From Psychrobacter coccoides (GTDB taxonomy: Bacteria; Pseudomonadota; Gammaproteobacteria; Pseudomonadales; Moraxellaceae), in assembly GCF_017498085.1 (NCBI RefSeq), contig NZ_JAGBKM010000007.1, positions 61,383 through 125,382 of the forward strand: 64,000 bases of DNA, written 5' to 3'. Positions within the stretch are counted from its first letter, which is position 1; each line of letters starts with the position of its first letter. Positions 18,754 through 29,167 of the stretch are shown here, in pieces. The notes beneath the pieces are model-generated. The model was given only the letters and a program-made list of their open reading frames with translations, had not been told where the DNA came from and ran no database searches. The translations under genes were made by a program, and so were the position numbers.

Positions 18754-19590
18754 TTATTGGTTGTCTACCAGCGTATCAGAGTCGGGCGCTGTATCTTCTT
18801 TAATCAACAGCTTTGCCAAAAACAGACCCAGCTCAAACAACAACCACATCGGAAACGCCAGCATTAACATCGACACACCATCAGGCGGAGTGACTACTGC
18901 AGCGATAGCAAAGCAGCCGACTATGATATAGCGCCGTTTGTCTTCTAAGCTTTCAATGGAGACAATTCGGGCCAATATCAATAGCAAGGTAATGACAGGA
19001 ATCTCGAAGGTCAGCCCAAACACCATAAAGAGCTTTAAGGAAAAGCTCAAATAGCTGTCGATATCGGTCATCGGTAGCACGTTTTGGGGCGCAAACATAA
19101 TAAAAAATTTCAGCACCCCTTGTAGTACCACAAAGTAGGCAAAGGCAACACCAGTATAAAACAGCACTATCGATGACAATAAGACAGGGACAGCCACTTT
19201 CTTTTCTTTCTTGTACAGTCCGGGTGCGACAAATGACCATATTTGGTACAGGATATAAGGCATAGCGATAAAGGCGGCGACGAATATCGTCAAGCGTATG
19301 GGCGCCATAAAGTTTGAGGTGATATCCGTCGCTATCATGGTCGAGTTGGCAGGCAGCTGTGCGACCAGCGGGTCAGACAAAAAGTCATAAAGCTCGCGTG
19401 AAAACCCAACTAACGCTAAAAATATGACCAAAACGGCAGCAAATATTTTAATCAAATGAGCACGTAACTCAATTAAATGCTCAGTAATCGGCATATCTGC
19501 CAGCGAGTTGGATTTGTTATCACCGTCAGGGATATTGTTCATACTGGCGACTTTTTCTTGTCGGCTTTTTTTCCACTTAAACAAACTCAC
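18754..19590 (-). CDS. tatC: Sec-independent protein translocase TatC
   Basis: Core six-helix membrane subunit of the twin-arginine translocase; it recognises Tat signal peptides together with TatB. The 278-residue product shows the diagnostic N-terminal MPITEHLIELRAHLIK and PYILYQIWSFVAPGLYKKEK, followed by six hydrophobic segments and GLTFEIPVITLLL. It starts with GTG at 19590 inside a GTGA overlap with the tatB stop, indicating translational coupling. Third gene of tatA-tatB-tatC. Confidence 0.97.
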   Translation of the reverse strand: MSLFKWKKSRQEKVASMNNIPDGDNKSNSLADMPITEHLIELRAHLIKIFAAVLVIFLALVGFSRELYDFLSDPLVAQLPANSTMIATDITSNFMAPIRLTIFVAAFIAMPYILYQIWSFVAPGLYKKEKKVAVPVLLSSIVLFYTGVAFAYFVVLQGVLKFFIMFAPQNVLPMTDIDSYLSFSLKLFMVFGLTFEIPVITLLLILARIVSIESLEDKRRYIIVGCFAIAAVVTPPDGVSMLMLAFPMWLLFELGLFLAKLLIKEDTAPDSDTLVDNQ

Positions 19591-20336
19591 TTATCCACCT
19601 CATTAGCTGCGGCATGGCCACTTTGAGCGTGGTGATTTGAAGCATTTGCTTGAGTATACAATAAAATATCAGCCTGATAGTTGGGTAAATACGGTGCTGG
19701 CGGCAGACGACGGGCTTTGTCATAGCTGCCCAGTCGAAACCACATGTTTTCCCAAGGTTTGGTGACAATATTAGTAACAGTGGGGGATGCAGGTGCCGCC
19801 GAGTCATCAAAGGTGGTTTTGGCTTGAGTAGGATCGATGGCAGCACCATTTTCATCTAGTTGTAGGTGCTCATTGTCGTCAGTCGTAGATGGTGCTGCAG
19901 AGCTGGCGTGGCTTTGGTAATCATAAGAAAACTCTGCAGGGGTTTGCTTAGTGAGGTTGGGCGTTGCGGCCGAAGGTTCTTGCCTATCAGCGTTTTGCTC
20001 GCCTTGGCTGGTAGTGGAGCCAGACTGAAACATGGTATTTAAGCTTTGGTTTTGTGACTGCTCAAATTCGTGCATGCTACCACGCATCTCAGCCATTTCA
20101 CGTTTCATTTCTGCTTCAGTTTCACGGATTTTGGCAATCTCGTCTTGCATTTGCTGGCGAGTTTCAGCCAAATCGAGCTCAGCTTCTATTTCAGACTGTA
20201 GCGTAGATACCATACGGCGCATTTTAGCGTACCACTGTCCAGCTGTACGAGCCGCCTGTGGCATTTTTTCTGGCCCCAGTACGATCAAAGCGATAACGCC
20301 GAACAAGAGTAATTCGGAAAACCCGATATCAAACAT
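19587..20336 (-). CDS. tatB: Sec-independent protein translocase TatB
   Basis: Twin-arginine translocase subunit that forms the receptor complex with TatC. The 249-residue product begins MFDIGFSELLLFGVIALIVL, the TatB hallmark, then GPEKMPQAART. A long amphipathic helix follows (residues 25-85), rich in Glu and Lys. The C-terminal 150 residues are low-complexity and Ser/Thr/Ala-rich, making it longer than the 171-residue E. coli protein. It is preceded by tatA at a 59-bp gap and overlaps tatC by 4 bp. Confidence 0.95.
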   Translation of the reverse strand: MFDIGFSELLLFGVIALIVLGPEKMPQAARTAGQWYAKMRRMVSTLQSEIEAELDLAETRQQMQDEIAKIRETEAEMKREMAEMRGSMHEFEQSQNQSLNTMFQSGSTTSQGEQNADRQEPSAATPNLTKQTPAEFSYDYQSHASSAAPSTTDDNEHLQLDENGAAIDPTQAKTTFDDSAAPASPTVTNIVTKPWENMWFRLGSYDKARRLPPAPYLPNYQADILLYTQANASNHHAQSGHAAANEVDK

Positions 20337-20395
20337 AATTGTCCAATATATTTATTAGTAAGCCATTCAACAGCGTGTTGGCCACGCAGCGCTAT

Positions 20396-20644
20396 CTATA
20401 CTTGATGCTTGTCATCAGCCTTATTACTGCTATGGGTTTTGGTATCTTTGGTCGGCGTATCGGCATCATGGTCTAACACACGATGCTTACGAGCATGCTC
20501 TGTCTCTTCGTCTTTGACAGCGTCTTTAAAACCTTTAACAGCACCGCCTAAGTCCTTGCCAGCATTTTTAAGCTTGGAAGTACCAAACACGATAACCACC
20601 ACAACCAATAAAATTAGCCAATGAGTAATGGAAAAACTGCCCAT
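20396..20644 (-). CDS. tatA: Sec-independent protein translocase TatA
   Basis: Pore-forming subunit of the twin-arginine translocase. The 82-residue product begins [20 protein letters not shown] with the hinge [20 protein letters not shown] and a charged tail. The start at 20644 has AAGGA 7 nt upstream; the frame continues nine codons further but without a ribosome site. The amphipathic helix after the hinge shows the expected FKDAVKDEE. First gene of tatABC. The 221-bp gap to hisIE holds the probable promoter. Confidence 0.96.
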   Translation of the reverse strand: MGSFSITHWLILLVVVVIVFGTSKLKNAGKDLGGAVKGFKDAVKDEETEHARKHRVLDHDADTPTKDTKTHSSNKADDKHQV

Positions 20645-20865
20645 AACGGTATCCTTATGTCTTAGTTTCAATACATCTACATGAATGCTTTTATTTTATA
20701 GGGTATTGATCTATTACACAAAAAAATAAAAAATATAGACGTAGGATGCGAAGTTAAAAAGACTGACATTATAACCTGCCCTTGTGACAAAAAGGTGAAA
20801 GTGATCATAATCAAACACAGTAAGTGCTTATTTTACGATGTCGCACGCAAGGTTTACCACGCCAC

Positions 20866-21717
20866 TTATTCTCGAGCTGCCTTTTCGTCGATACCTGAGA
20901 GTCCAAAGCGCCGACCAAGCTCATTGAGCACCGCTTCTGACTCTATGTCAAACCATGCCAGGCCAACCAAGGTATGGAACCAGACATCGGCCACCTCATA
21001 GATCAGCTCATGACGCGCTTCATCATAGTGTGTTTTATCGGTGTTTTCATCACAATTGGCAAAGTCTTTGGCCGCAATGATGCTTTCTGTGCTTTCTTCG
21101 CCAACTTTTTCTAATATCTTATTGAGACCTTTGGCGTATAGACTGGCGACGTAGGAGCTGTCAGCATCGGCTTGCTTGCGCTCTGCTAGCACCTGATCCA
21201 GCTGGGAGAGGACAGTTGTACTGTAAGCATCAGAGCCAGAGTCATCCTGATTGCTTTGCAGCTGGTCTTTAATAGTGGAAGATGTATCAAAATCAGAGTT
21301 GCCAGTGCTATGAGCAGAGTTATAAATATCGGCAGGGTCTTTTAGTACGGCATCGACTGTTTGCCAGCTGGGCTCTTGACCTGATAAGTCCAAACGCTGA
21401 TAAAAGCAAGACTGCCGCCCCGTATGACAGGCAATACCGCCCATTTGAGTCACGCTCAGGACAATCACGTCAGTATCACAGTCGATGCGGATATCATGGA
21501 CTTGCTGGGTATGGCCTGATGATTCTCCTTTATGCCAAAGTTTGTTGCGTGAGCGGGAAAAATAAACAGCAGTCTGTGTTTTTGCTGTCAATTGTAATGC
21601 CTCAGCATTCATCCAAGCCATCATGAGGATGCGTCCAGAGTGGTGGTCTTGTGCAATTGCAGGAATCAGCCCATCGGTATTAAAGTTTACAGCAGCTAGC
21701 CAAGCAGGAACGGTCAT
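20866..21717 (-). CDS. hisIE: Bifunctional PRA-CH cyclohydrolase / PR-ATP pyrophosphatase
   Basis: Catalyses steps two and three of histidine synthesis. The N-terminal HisI domain (residues 1 to about 130) shows [27 protein letters not shown] and the metal-binding DCDTDVIVL / [13 protein letters not shown]. The C-terminal HisE domain (from about 170) shows [20 protein letters not shown] and [14 protein letters not shown]. The two are joined by a polar linker of about 40-50 residues, so the protein (283) is longer than E. coli HisI (203). Other his genes are not in the window. It lies upstream of tatABC on the same strand. Confidence 0.95.
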   Translation of the reverse strand: MTVPAWLAAVNFNTDGLIPAIAQDHHSGRILMMAWMNAEALQLTAKTQTAVYFSRSRNKLWHKGESSGHTQQVHDIRIDCDTDVIVLSVTQMGGIACHTGRQSCFYQRLDLSGQEPSWQTVDAVLKDPADIYNSAHSTGNSDFDTSSTIKDQLQSNQDDSGSDAYSTTVLSQLDQVLAERKQADADSSYVASLYAKGLNKILEKVGEESTESIIAAKDFANCDENTDKTHYDEARHELIYEVADVWFHTLVGLAWFDIESEAVLNELGRRFGLSGIDEKAARE

Positions 21718-21939
21718 AATTTGTCATCTTAGTAAAGGTGAAATGAGAGAGAAGAGATAAGAAGATAATACCTATAAAGAGAATAAGATAGCAATCACAA
21801 GCGGTTTTTTAGCGTGTGCAGGTTGGATGACATTAGGCTAGGGCAGGAGTTGCGTGTTGTACATGGTAAGTATGACAGTTTTTTAGCGCTATTTTCTTAG
21901 AGTTATAAGTAGCGCTACTGGAGGCATTAGATTGAGCAG

Positions 21940-22368
21940 TTATCCACCTAATGCCTCTTTAATACGTTTGTTCAATGCTACGATCTTATTTAAACGATAA
22001 TCATAGAGATTGAGCTGTAAACGTGCTTTTGCGACCGATGTACCATCATACATACGAGTGACTTTGATGGCGATATCAACCTCATCATCAGTCAGCTGCT
22101 CTACCCCTAACTCAAATAATAAGTCTTCGCGTGCTCCTACACGATTGACAACCTCCAATTGTGAGTTGGTCACTGTCAATATCTGAAAGTCTGCGTTGAC
22201 ATCTTTAATGCCTTTAGAGTATAAAAACCTTATCTCTGCTTCTGTTAACAGTGCTGTTAAAGATTCTAACGTTAAATGCTGACTGATATCAATCTCATTA
22301 TTACGTACACGCATCACAGTTTCAAAGACAAATAGTCCATCGTCAAAATCTAGCTCTTGAGCTTTCAA
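21940..22368 (-). CDS. Hotdog-fold thioesterase-like protein
   Basis: A 142-residue protein resembling the 4HBT acyl-CoA thioesterase group: FVFETVMRVRNNEIDISQHL leads into a helix (LTALLTEAEIRFLYSKG) and four beta strands. The usual catalytic Asp-Tyr of YbgC is not obvious, so activity is uncertain. I place the start at the TTG at 22368, because GGAGGAGAG at 22381-22373 then sits at proper spacing. Starting at the in-frame GTG (22383) would translate the ribosome site itself. Confidence 0.7.
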   Translation of the reverse strand: MKAQELDFDDGLFVFETVMRVRNNEIDISQHLTLESLTALLTEAEIRFLYSKGIKDVNADFQILTVTNSQLEVVNRVGAREDLLFELGVEQLTDDEVDIAIKVTRMYDGTSVAKARLQLNLYDYRLNKIVALNKRIKEALGG

Positions 22369-22905
22369 TTTTCTCTCCTCCACTTTGTGGTTTGGCTGTT
22401 TGCACTCAGGTTGTTTTCAATAAAACATAGCTCAGACACACATTCAATCAATTTGGGGATGAGCGGTCGTATAACATATTTGATTGTTTTAAATGCCTAT
22501 AATTATCTATTATGGACTGACGGCTGAGTGTTTTCGAGATAGAGGATAATTATATTCGGATTAACGGCTTTAGTATATAGATTAAGAGCTAAGCATGGTT
22601 GTTAATCTGTGTTTTGTCTCAGGGTTTATGAGAAAATAGCTACAAATGCTTACTGAATCGCTTAGCAGCAAAAAACAAAAGTTGTAGCAACTCAACATGG
22701 TTGCTCAGTCTCAACATTAACAGTAGCGTAAAACTTTGCTTGGCAATACTGGCGTACTTCTGCTAGAATAGCGCCTCCCACCTCGAGGCAAGTAGTTCAT
22801 TAGTTTGAATTTTATACTTGACGACCAGGTTCTACTTTATCTGTCAGCTTGACTGTTACTTTTTGTAGCGTAAGGATGACAACAAAGACAAAGAGGCAAG
22901 TCATC
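22369..22905. other. 537-bp intergenic region upstream of rpmI
   Basis: Separates the leftward thioesterase-like gene from rightward rpmI and contains the promoter at 22740-22769. The rest is AT-rich without recognised genes. The thrS-infC pair that precedes rpmI in E. coli is not here. The 136-nt leader between the -10 and rpmI could carry L20-type autoregulation, but I did not identify a specific fold. Confidence 0.5.
22740..22769 (+). promoter_or_regulatory. Probable sigma-70 promoter of rpmI-rplT
   Basis: TTGGCA (22740-22745), an 18-bp spacer and TAGAAT (22764-22769), about 136 bp before the rpmI start. Confidence 0.6.
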
Positions 22906-23103
22906 ATGAAAGTTAAGATGAAAACCAGAAGCGGTGCCGCTAAACGCTTCAAAAAAACAGCAAACGGCTTCAAGCGTAAGCAAGCGTTCAAGAGCCATAT
23001 CTTGACCAAGAAATCACCTAAGCGTATTCGTCAGTTACGTGGCCTGAAGATGGTACACAAGTCTGACGAAGCAGCAGTTCGTCGTATGTGCCCATACATC
23101 TAA
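22906..23103 (+). CDS. rpmI: 50S ribosomal protein L35
   Basis: Small basic large-subunit protein of 65 residues. It begins [20 protein letters not shown] and continues [20 protein letters not shown], the L35 signature, ending MCPYI. The frame is open upstream to 22849, but homology and an AGAGG site before 22906 fix the start. It is followed by rplT 117 bp later. Confidence 0.97.
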   Translation: MKVKMKTRSGAAKRFKKTANGFKRKQAFKSHILTKKSPKRIRQLRGLKMVHKSDEAAVRRMCPYI

Positions 23104-23220
23104 TGGCGTAACGTCATCTTTTTTTATAAAGATCTTTGACTTCGCAAGCTGATAAAGATGTCTATTGTTTTTGACATCATCATTCGATTTATAGTGATTA
23201 ACAAAATCTTGGAGTAATTT

Positions 23221-23577
23221 ATGGCCCGTGTAAAACGTGGTGTACAGGCAAATCGCCGTCACAAAAAAATCTTAAAGCGTGCAAAAGGCTACTACGGTGC
23301 CCGTTCACGTGTTTATCGTGTAGCCGTTCAGGCAGTCACTAAAGCAGGTCAGTATGCTTATCGTGACCGTCGCAACAAAAAACGTACTTTCCGTCGTCTT
23401 TGGATCGCTCGTATTAATGCCGGTGCACGTTTAAATGGTTTAAGCTATAGCCGCTTTATTAATGGTCTAAAGAAAGCCAACATCGAAATCGATCGTCGTG
23501 TTCTAGCTGACATCGCTATGCATGATGCTGCTACTTTTGGCGTATTGGTCGAAAAAGCAAAAGCGGAATTGGCCTAA
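23221..23577 (+). CDS. rplT: 50S ribosomal protein L20
   Basis: Large-subunit assembly protein of 118 residues, the family length. It begins [20 protein letters not shown], with [18 protein letters not shown] and [20 protein letters not shown]. In many bacteria L20 represses translation of its own operon; whether that holds here cannot be read. GGAG precedes the ATG. It is followed by a terminator at 23671-23697, so pheST has its own promoter or read-through. Confidence 0.98.
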   Translation: MARVKRGVQANRRHKKILKRAKGYYGARSRVYRVAVQAVTKAGQYAYRDRRNKKRTFRRLWIARINAGARLNGLSYSRFINGLKKANIEIDRRVLADIAMHDAATFGVLVEKAKAELA

Positions 23578-23670
23578 ATATTAGTCGCTCTTCCACCACT
23601 CAAGCGTACTTTTTTCTTGAGATTTAGAAGAGCTGAATTAATATTTATTAATAGCAGCTATATTAATAAA

Positions 23671-23698
23671 AGCTACCGCACGTCGGTGGCTTTTTTTA
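23671..23698 (+). terminator. Terminator after rplT
   Basis: GCTACCG, a CACG-T loop and CGGTGGC form the stem, followed by seven T. It lies about 95 bp after the stop codon. Confidence 0.9.
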
Positions 23699-23769
23699 TG
23701 TGGTTTATTTTGAATCACCTTATGTATTGATTTTTGATACGTAATGCGACAGCTCTAATATTTGAATAA

Positions 23770-24936
<1,167 letters not shown>

Positions 24937-24992
24937 CTTACTGTTATCCATTATTTAAGATATTTATTATAAAAATTTGACCCGAGATATTT

Positions 24993-27395
24993 ATGAAAAT
25001 TAGCGAACAATGGCTACGTCAATGGGTGAACCCCAACAACACCAGTGAGCAATTGGCCGAACAGTTGACCATGGCAGGTTTAGAGGTTGATGACCGTTTT
25101 GCGGTGGCACGCAGCTTTAGTGGTGTGGTCGTCGGTGAGGTCATCAGTGTCGAGCAGCATCCAGATGCTGATAAGCTACGTGTGACTCAAGTAAATATTG
25201 GTGCGGCTGAACCTCTCCAGATTGTATGCGGTGCTCCTAACGTCTATGTCGGTATGAAAGCACCCGTGGCTACCGTCGGTGCAGTCTTGCCTGCTGATGA
25301 TAAAGCTGGATTTAAGATCAAGAAAAGTAAGCTACGTGGTGTGGCTTCTCATGGTATGCTCTGTGGCGCCTCAGAGATCGACCTGGTTGACGATATCGAT
25401 GGTCTACTTGAGCTGCCAGCAGACGCACCGGTTGGTACAGATATTCGTGACTATTTAGGCCTAGACAATCAAATACTAGACATCTCTATTACGCCAAACC
25501 GTGGCGATTGCTTTAGTGTGCGTGGTATTGCCCGTGAGATATCAGTCATCAATGACTTGCCGATGCAGCAACCAGACATAGCGACTAATGTTGCCAGCGA
25601 CAAAAGCAGCACACCAACAGTCACTGTTAGTGCCGTTGAGGCTTGTCCCCGCTACTTGTTACAGTCGATCAGCAATATAGATCGTAATATCGATACGCCA
25701 AAGTGGATGGCGGATGCCTTGGTCCAGTCTGGGCTACGCTCACACAACTTCTTAGTCGATGTGACCAACTATATATTGATGGAATTGGGTCAGCCATTAC
25801 ATGCCTTTGATGCTGATACCATCGAAGGTGATATCGTGGTACGTTTGGCTCAGCCACAAGAAACCATCACTTTGCTCAATGAACAAACGATTACTTTAAC
25901 GGGTGATGAGCTGGTTATTGCCGATGATAAAGGTGCACTGGCGCTTGCTGGAATTATGGGCGGTAAGCGCAGTAGTGTCACCGACAGCACCACCAACATC
26001 CTGTTAGAGAGTGCTTTTTTTAACCCACTTGCTATTGCGGCACGTGCCCGTCGTTTCGGTCTGCACACCGATGCTTCACAGCGTTTTGAGCGTGGCGTAG
26101 ACTTTGAATTACCAGCACTGGCATTAGCTCGAGCTCGTGACTTGATTACTGGTGTGACAGGCTCACAAGCAGGGCAAGTCATAAAAGTTGAGAACCAAGA
26201 TAGTTTGCCAACTCGTGCACCGATTACTCTGCCTATCAGCAAGGTCGGGGAGGTTATCGGTATTGAGATTGAGCCAGCAGTTATGGTGCGTATCTTAACC
26301 CAACTGGGCTTTGAGGTTGAGCAACAAGCCGATAGCCTGATCTGTACGCCGCCATCTTATCGCTTTGATATGAGTATTCCTGAAGACTTAATTGAAGAGA
26401 TCGCTCGTATTTATGGTTATGATAATATCCCTAGCGTCTTACCACACTTACAAGTCAGCATGGATTATGACGATACAGCAGACTTGACTCATGAGATGAA
26501 GCTTGCGTTGGTCAATATTGGCTATATGGAAGCGATCAGTTTTAGCTTTAGTGATGCAAAGCTAGAAGCTTTACTCGATGATGAGGCACTAGGAGAAGTA
26601 CTAAAACTTGCCAATCCTATCTCTAGTGATCTAGCAGTTATGCGCCGGACCTTGTTATCAAGCTTATTACCTTGTGTACAGTACAACCTCAATCGACAGC
26701 AAGCACGTGTGCGCTTTTTTGAGACAGGTCTTAGCTTTGTCGGTCAGAGTATCAAAGATTTGGTACAGACACCAAGCATTGCTATAGTCGCAGTTGGGGA
26801 TGTTTGGGATGAGCAGGCCTACCAAAACCGTGCAGTAGATTTTTATGATCTAAAGCACGATGTCGAGCAGCTCTTACCTGCACAAGTTGCTGATGCGCGT
26901 ATTCGCTACGAGCGTAGCGACCTTGCTTTTTTGCATCCTGGTCAAAGTGCCAAGCTATATATTGATGATCAGTATGTTGGTTGGCTGGGGCAGCTGCACC
27001 CAACGACCGCCAAGCAGTTAGACCTGCCTACCACTTGGGTAGCGCAGCTGTCACTTGCTCCGCTAATTCACCTAGCACGTGAACAGCATGACATCATCAC
27101 ACCGAGTAAATTCCCGCAAGTGCGCCGTGATATCGCTATCTTAGTGGACAGCGATATTAGCCTACAAACTCTACAAGAGACGATACGTACGGCAGCTGGT
27201 GAGCTCCTGACTGATGTATGGCTGTTTGACGTTTATCAAGGCGATAAGGTTCCAACAGGTCAGCGCTCTCTTGCGTTTGCACTGATATGGCAAGACAGTA
27301 CGCAAACCCTATCGGACGAAGCGGTGAAGGCTGTGACTGATAAGGTAGTGCAAGCATTGAAGACGCAGCATGCTGCCCAATTGCGTGACAGTTAG
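24993..27395 (+). CDS. pheT: Phenylalanine-tRNA ligase beta subunit
   Basis: Structural, tRNA-binding and editing subunit of PheRS, 800 residues as in relatives. In order: MKISEQWLRQWVNP; an OB-type tRNA-binding domain (about 40-150, GVVVGEVISVEQHPDADKLR); the B3/B4 editing region (about 210-400); B5 (from about 405); a catalytic-like core; and the C-terminal anticodon-binding domain (from about 705, PSKFPQVRRDIAILV). It pairs with pheS, and ihfA follows 273 bp later. Confidence 0.98.
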   Translation: MKISEQWLRQWVNPNNTSEQLAEQLTMAGLEVDDRFAVARSFSGVVVGEVISVEQHPDADKLRVTQVNIGAAEPLQIVCGAPNVYVGMKAPVATVGAVLPADDKAGFKIKKSKLRGVASHGMLCGASEIDLVDDIDGLLELPADAPVGTDIRDYLGLDNQILDISITPNRGDCFSVRGIAREISVINDLPMQQPDIATNVASDKSSTPTVTVSAVEACPRYLLQSISNIDRNIDTPKWMADALVQSGLRSHNFLVDVTNYILMELGQPLHAFDADTIEGDIVVRLAQPQETITLLNEQTITLTGDELVIADDKGALALAGIMGGKRSSVTDSTTNILLESAFFNPLAIAARARRFGLHTDASQRFERGVDFELPALALARARDLITGVTGSQAGQVIKVENQDSLPTRAPITLPISKVGEVIGIEIEPAVMVRILTQLGFEVEQQADSLICTPPSYRFDMSIPEDLIEEIARIYGYDNIPSVLPHLQVSMDYDDTADLTHEMKLALVNIGYMEAISFSFSDAKLEALLDDEALGEVLKLANPISSDLAVMRRTLLSSLLPCVQYNLNRQQARVRFFETGLSFVGQSIKDLVQTPSIAIVAVGDVWDEQAYQNRAVDFYDLKHDVEQLLPAQVADARIRYERSDLAFLHPGQSAKLYIDDQYVGWLGQLHPTTAKQLDLPTTWVAQLSLAPLIHLAREQHDIITPSKFPQVRRDIAILVDSDISLQTLQETIRTAAGELLTDVWLFDVYQGDKVPTGQRSLAFALIWQDSTQTLSDEAVKAVTDKVVQALKTQHAAQLRDS

Positions 27396-27440
27396 TTGAG
27401 CCTTCGTCTGCTCCTTTGAGCAAAACAGCTAAACGCTTAT

Positions 27441-27494
27441 TTATAAAGGGTTTTATTTAAACGTCTATTAAAAACGCAACAAAACCCTTTATAA
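27441..27494. repeat. 14-bp perfect inverted repeat between pheT and ihfA
   Basis: TTATAAAGGGTTTT (27441-27454) is the exact complement of AAAACCCTTTATAA (27481-27494), with a 26-nt spacer. No T-run follows on either strand, so it is not a standard terminator. It could be an mRNA processing structure or a repeat-element relic. Confidence 0.7.
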
Positions 27495-27668
27495 TAACCC
27501 TACTTGATCTATAGGCTAATCATCTCGTTAGTCGATTATAGTATTAACGTAATATTGCCACTCTATTGTTTTATCATACTAAAAGCAGTGGAATGGCAAT
27601 GACATTACAGCAGTCGTAACATATAAACTGCTATACCCAGCATCACGACATAGCATAGGAGTCGTACT

Positions 27669-27968
27669 GTGAGCACCTTAACCAAGTCTGACATGATCGA
27701 GCATTTGATGAGTCGACTTAATCTAACACGACAAGATAGCCGCTGTCTGGTTGAAAACTTTTTTGATGAGTTATCAGAAAGCTTAATCGAAGGTAAAGAG
27801 GTCAAGCTTTCAGGATTTGGTAACTTTGAGCTGAAAGATAAGAACAGCCGCCCAGGCCGTAACCCAAAAACAGGGGAACCGGTGGCAGTTTCTGCTCGGC
27901 GTGTGGTGACCTTCAAAACGGGCCAAAAGTTTCGTCAAAAAGTTGAAGAGCGTTTGTTTAGTGACTAG
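27669..27968 (+). CDS. ihfA: Integration host factor alpha subunit
   Basis: DNA-bending nucleoid protein that acts as a heterodimer with IhfB in recombination, replication and transcription. The 99-residue product has [40 protein letters not shown] and the minor-groove arm [19 protein letters not shown]. The start is GTG at 27669, with AGGAG (27657-27661) 7 nt upstream. The pheST-ihfA order matches E. coli. Confidence 0.97.
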   Translation: MSTLTKSDMIEHLMSRLNLTRQDSRCLVENFFDELSESLIEGKEVKLSGFGNFELKDKNSRPGRNPKTGEPVAVSARRVVTFKTGQKFRQKVEERLFSD

Positions 27969-28099
27969 ATGACTTTATACGTGAGCTCATTGAGTCGGTT
28001 GTTTCTAGTGGGATTTTACTTAGCGTATGCCAGCAAAGCGTTCTGTATAAATATATAAACCCTATTATAGGGTCTATAAGAGACAAGTTAAGACAAATA

Positions 28100-28130
28100 A
28101 AAAAGAGAGCCGTTAAGCTCTCTTTTTTTA
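28100..28130. terminator. Bidirectional terminator between ihfA and the acidic lipoprotein gene
   Basis: AAAAGAGAGC (28101-28110) pairs with GCTCTCTTTT (28117-28126), with T-runs on both strands. The flanking genes converge. Confidence 0.92.
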
Positions 28131-28163
28131 TACAGTATAAGTTTATTGCATGAGCAATAAAAA

Positions 28164-28532
28164 TTACTGAACAGGCTCTTCTTCAACAACTACAGTATCG
28201 GCTTCAGTGACAGCTGTATCAGTTTCGCTCGCCACGTCCATGCTAGTCGTTGCTTCACCGTCGACAGGCACTTCAGCATCCATCTCGTCAGTGGCAGTAG
28301 CAGCTTGTGCTTCAGCGATGTCCGCCTCTGCAGCTTCTACAGCTTCTACAGCGTCAGCAGAAACAACTTCGCCTTCAGCAGCAGCAGCTTCGTTTAACTC
28401 TTCTTGTGCGTCTTGTACTTCTTCTTGTGCGTCAGATAAGTCTTCCGCAGCGTTTTCAGTGCTGCTATCGCAAGCAACTAAACCCATAGAAGCAGTCATA
28501 ATACCGGCAAGAGCAAGTGTTCTAAGTTTCAT
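28164..28532 (-). CDS. Acidic, Ala-rich small lipoprotein
   Basis: A 122-residue predicted lipoprotein of no family I recognise. The signal peptide MKLRTLALAGIMTASMGLVA ends in the lipobox LVAC, with the acylated Cys at residue 21 followed by Asp-Ser. Asp at +2 would by the E. coli rule favour retention in the inner membrane. The mature part is almost entirely Ala, Glu, Asp, Val and Thr, with a helical heptad-like segment (DLSDAQEEVQDAQEELNEA). GGAGA lies before the ATG. It is transcribed alone. Confidence 0.8.
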   Translation of the reverse strand: MKLRTLALAGIMTASMGLVACDSSTENAAEDLSDAQEEVQDAQEELNEAAAAEGEVVSADAVEAVEAAEADIAEAQAATATDEMDAEVPVDGEATTSMDVASETDTAVTEADTVVVEEEPVQ

Positions 28533-29167
28533 AGTATATTCTCCAGAAAATGAAATGATCAGTAACTTATCTTGAAGGCTAGGTATTCCAAATGTCTTAG
28601 AATATCAACAGGCCTCAATCACAGCTACTCAGCTTGCACGCATTCTATATGTTTTCTTTTTGAATAGGAAGAGGGATGTACAATTAAGTAACAATAAAAC
28701 AGTAAACAAACTTTGCAGATTTCATTTTGCTATAAGTTTTTATACAACTTAAGCAATGGTCTTGCGTATAATCAATGACAGTATCGTTGAACGATAGACT
28801 AACGCCTAAACTCTAGAGTGGGTAGTGTGCTATGGTAATGATAACAAACATGATAATCAATATTATTTAAAAAATAAGGTATCATTATGATTATAAAGAG
28901 AAATATAAATGTTACTAATATACTCTATATAGCTTCAGATACAACTCAAGCTTATTAATTTGATAGCGAGTTATTTTAATCATAAAAAATGGTTATCTAT
29001 AGATGGGCAAATGGATTTGTATAATGTAACAAAAATTAATGAGAACTATTACGATATTATTTTTTTATAATCAAATGTATCGTTAACCTTTATTAAACTC
29101 ATTGAAATAAATCACTATAGTTAAAAACCAAATTGAAAACCTAGATTGAACAAATGAGGAAGACACG
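28533..29167. other. 635-bp AT-rich gap with an orphan -10 and a palindrome
   Basis: Longest gene-free stretch in the window. TATAAT at 28767-28772 is followed 9 nt later by the palindrome TATCGTT-G-AACGATA (28782-28796), an operator-like arrangement. No good -35 and no reading frame follow it directly. The rest (28800-29160) is very AT-rich and must include the protease-gene promoter. No RNA family was recognised. Confidence 0.45.

Noticed and set aside
20795..21001. Plus-strand frame opposite the hisIE end
   Set aside because: Antisense to the conserved HisE domain and without a ribosome site; a shadow frame.
27605..27916. Minus-strand frame over ihfA
   Set aside because: Antisense to a clear IhfA gene; no supporting features.
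28207..28575. Ser/Ala-rich plus-strand frame
   Set aside because: Mirror of the low-complexity acidic lipoprotein on the minus strand; the lipobox and ribosome site favour the minus strand.
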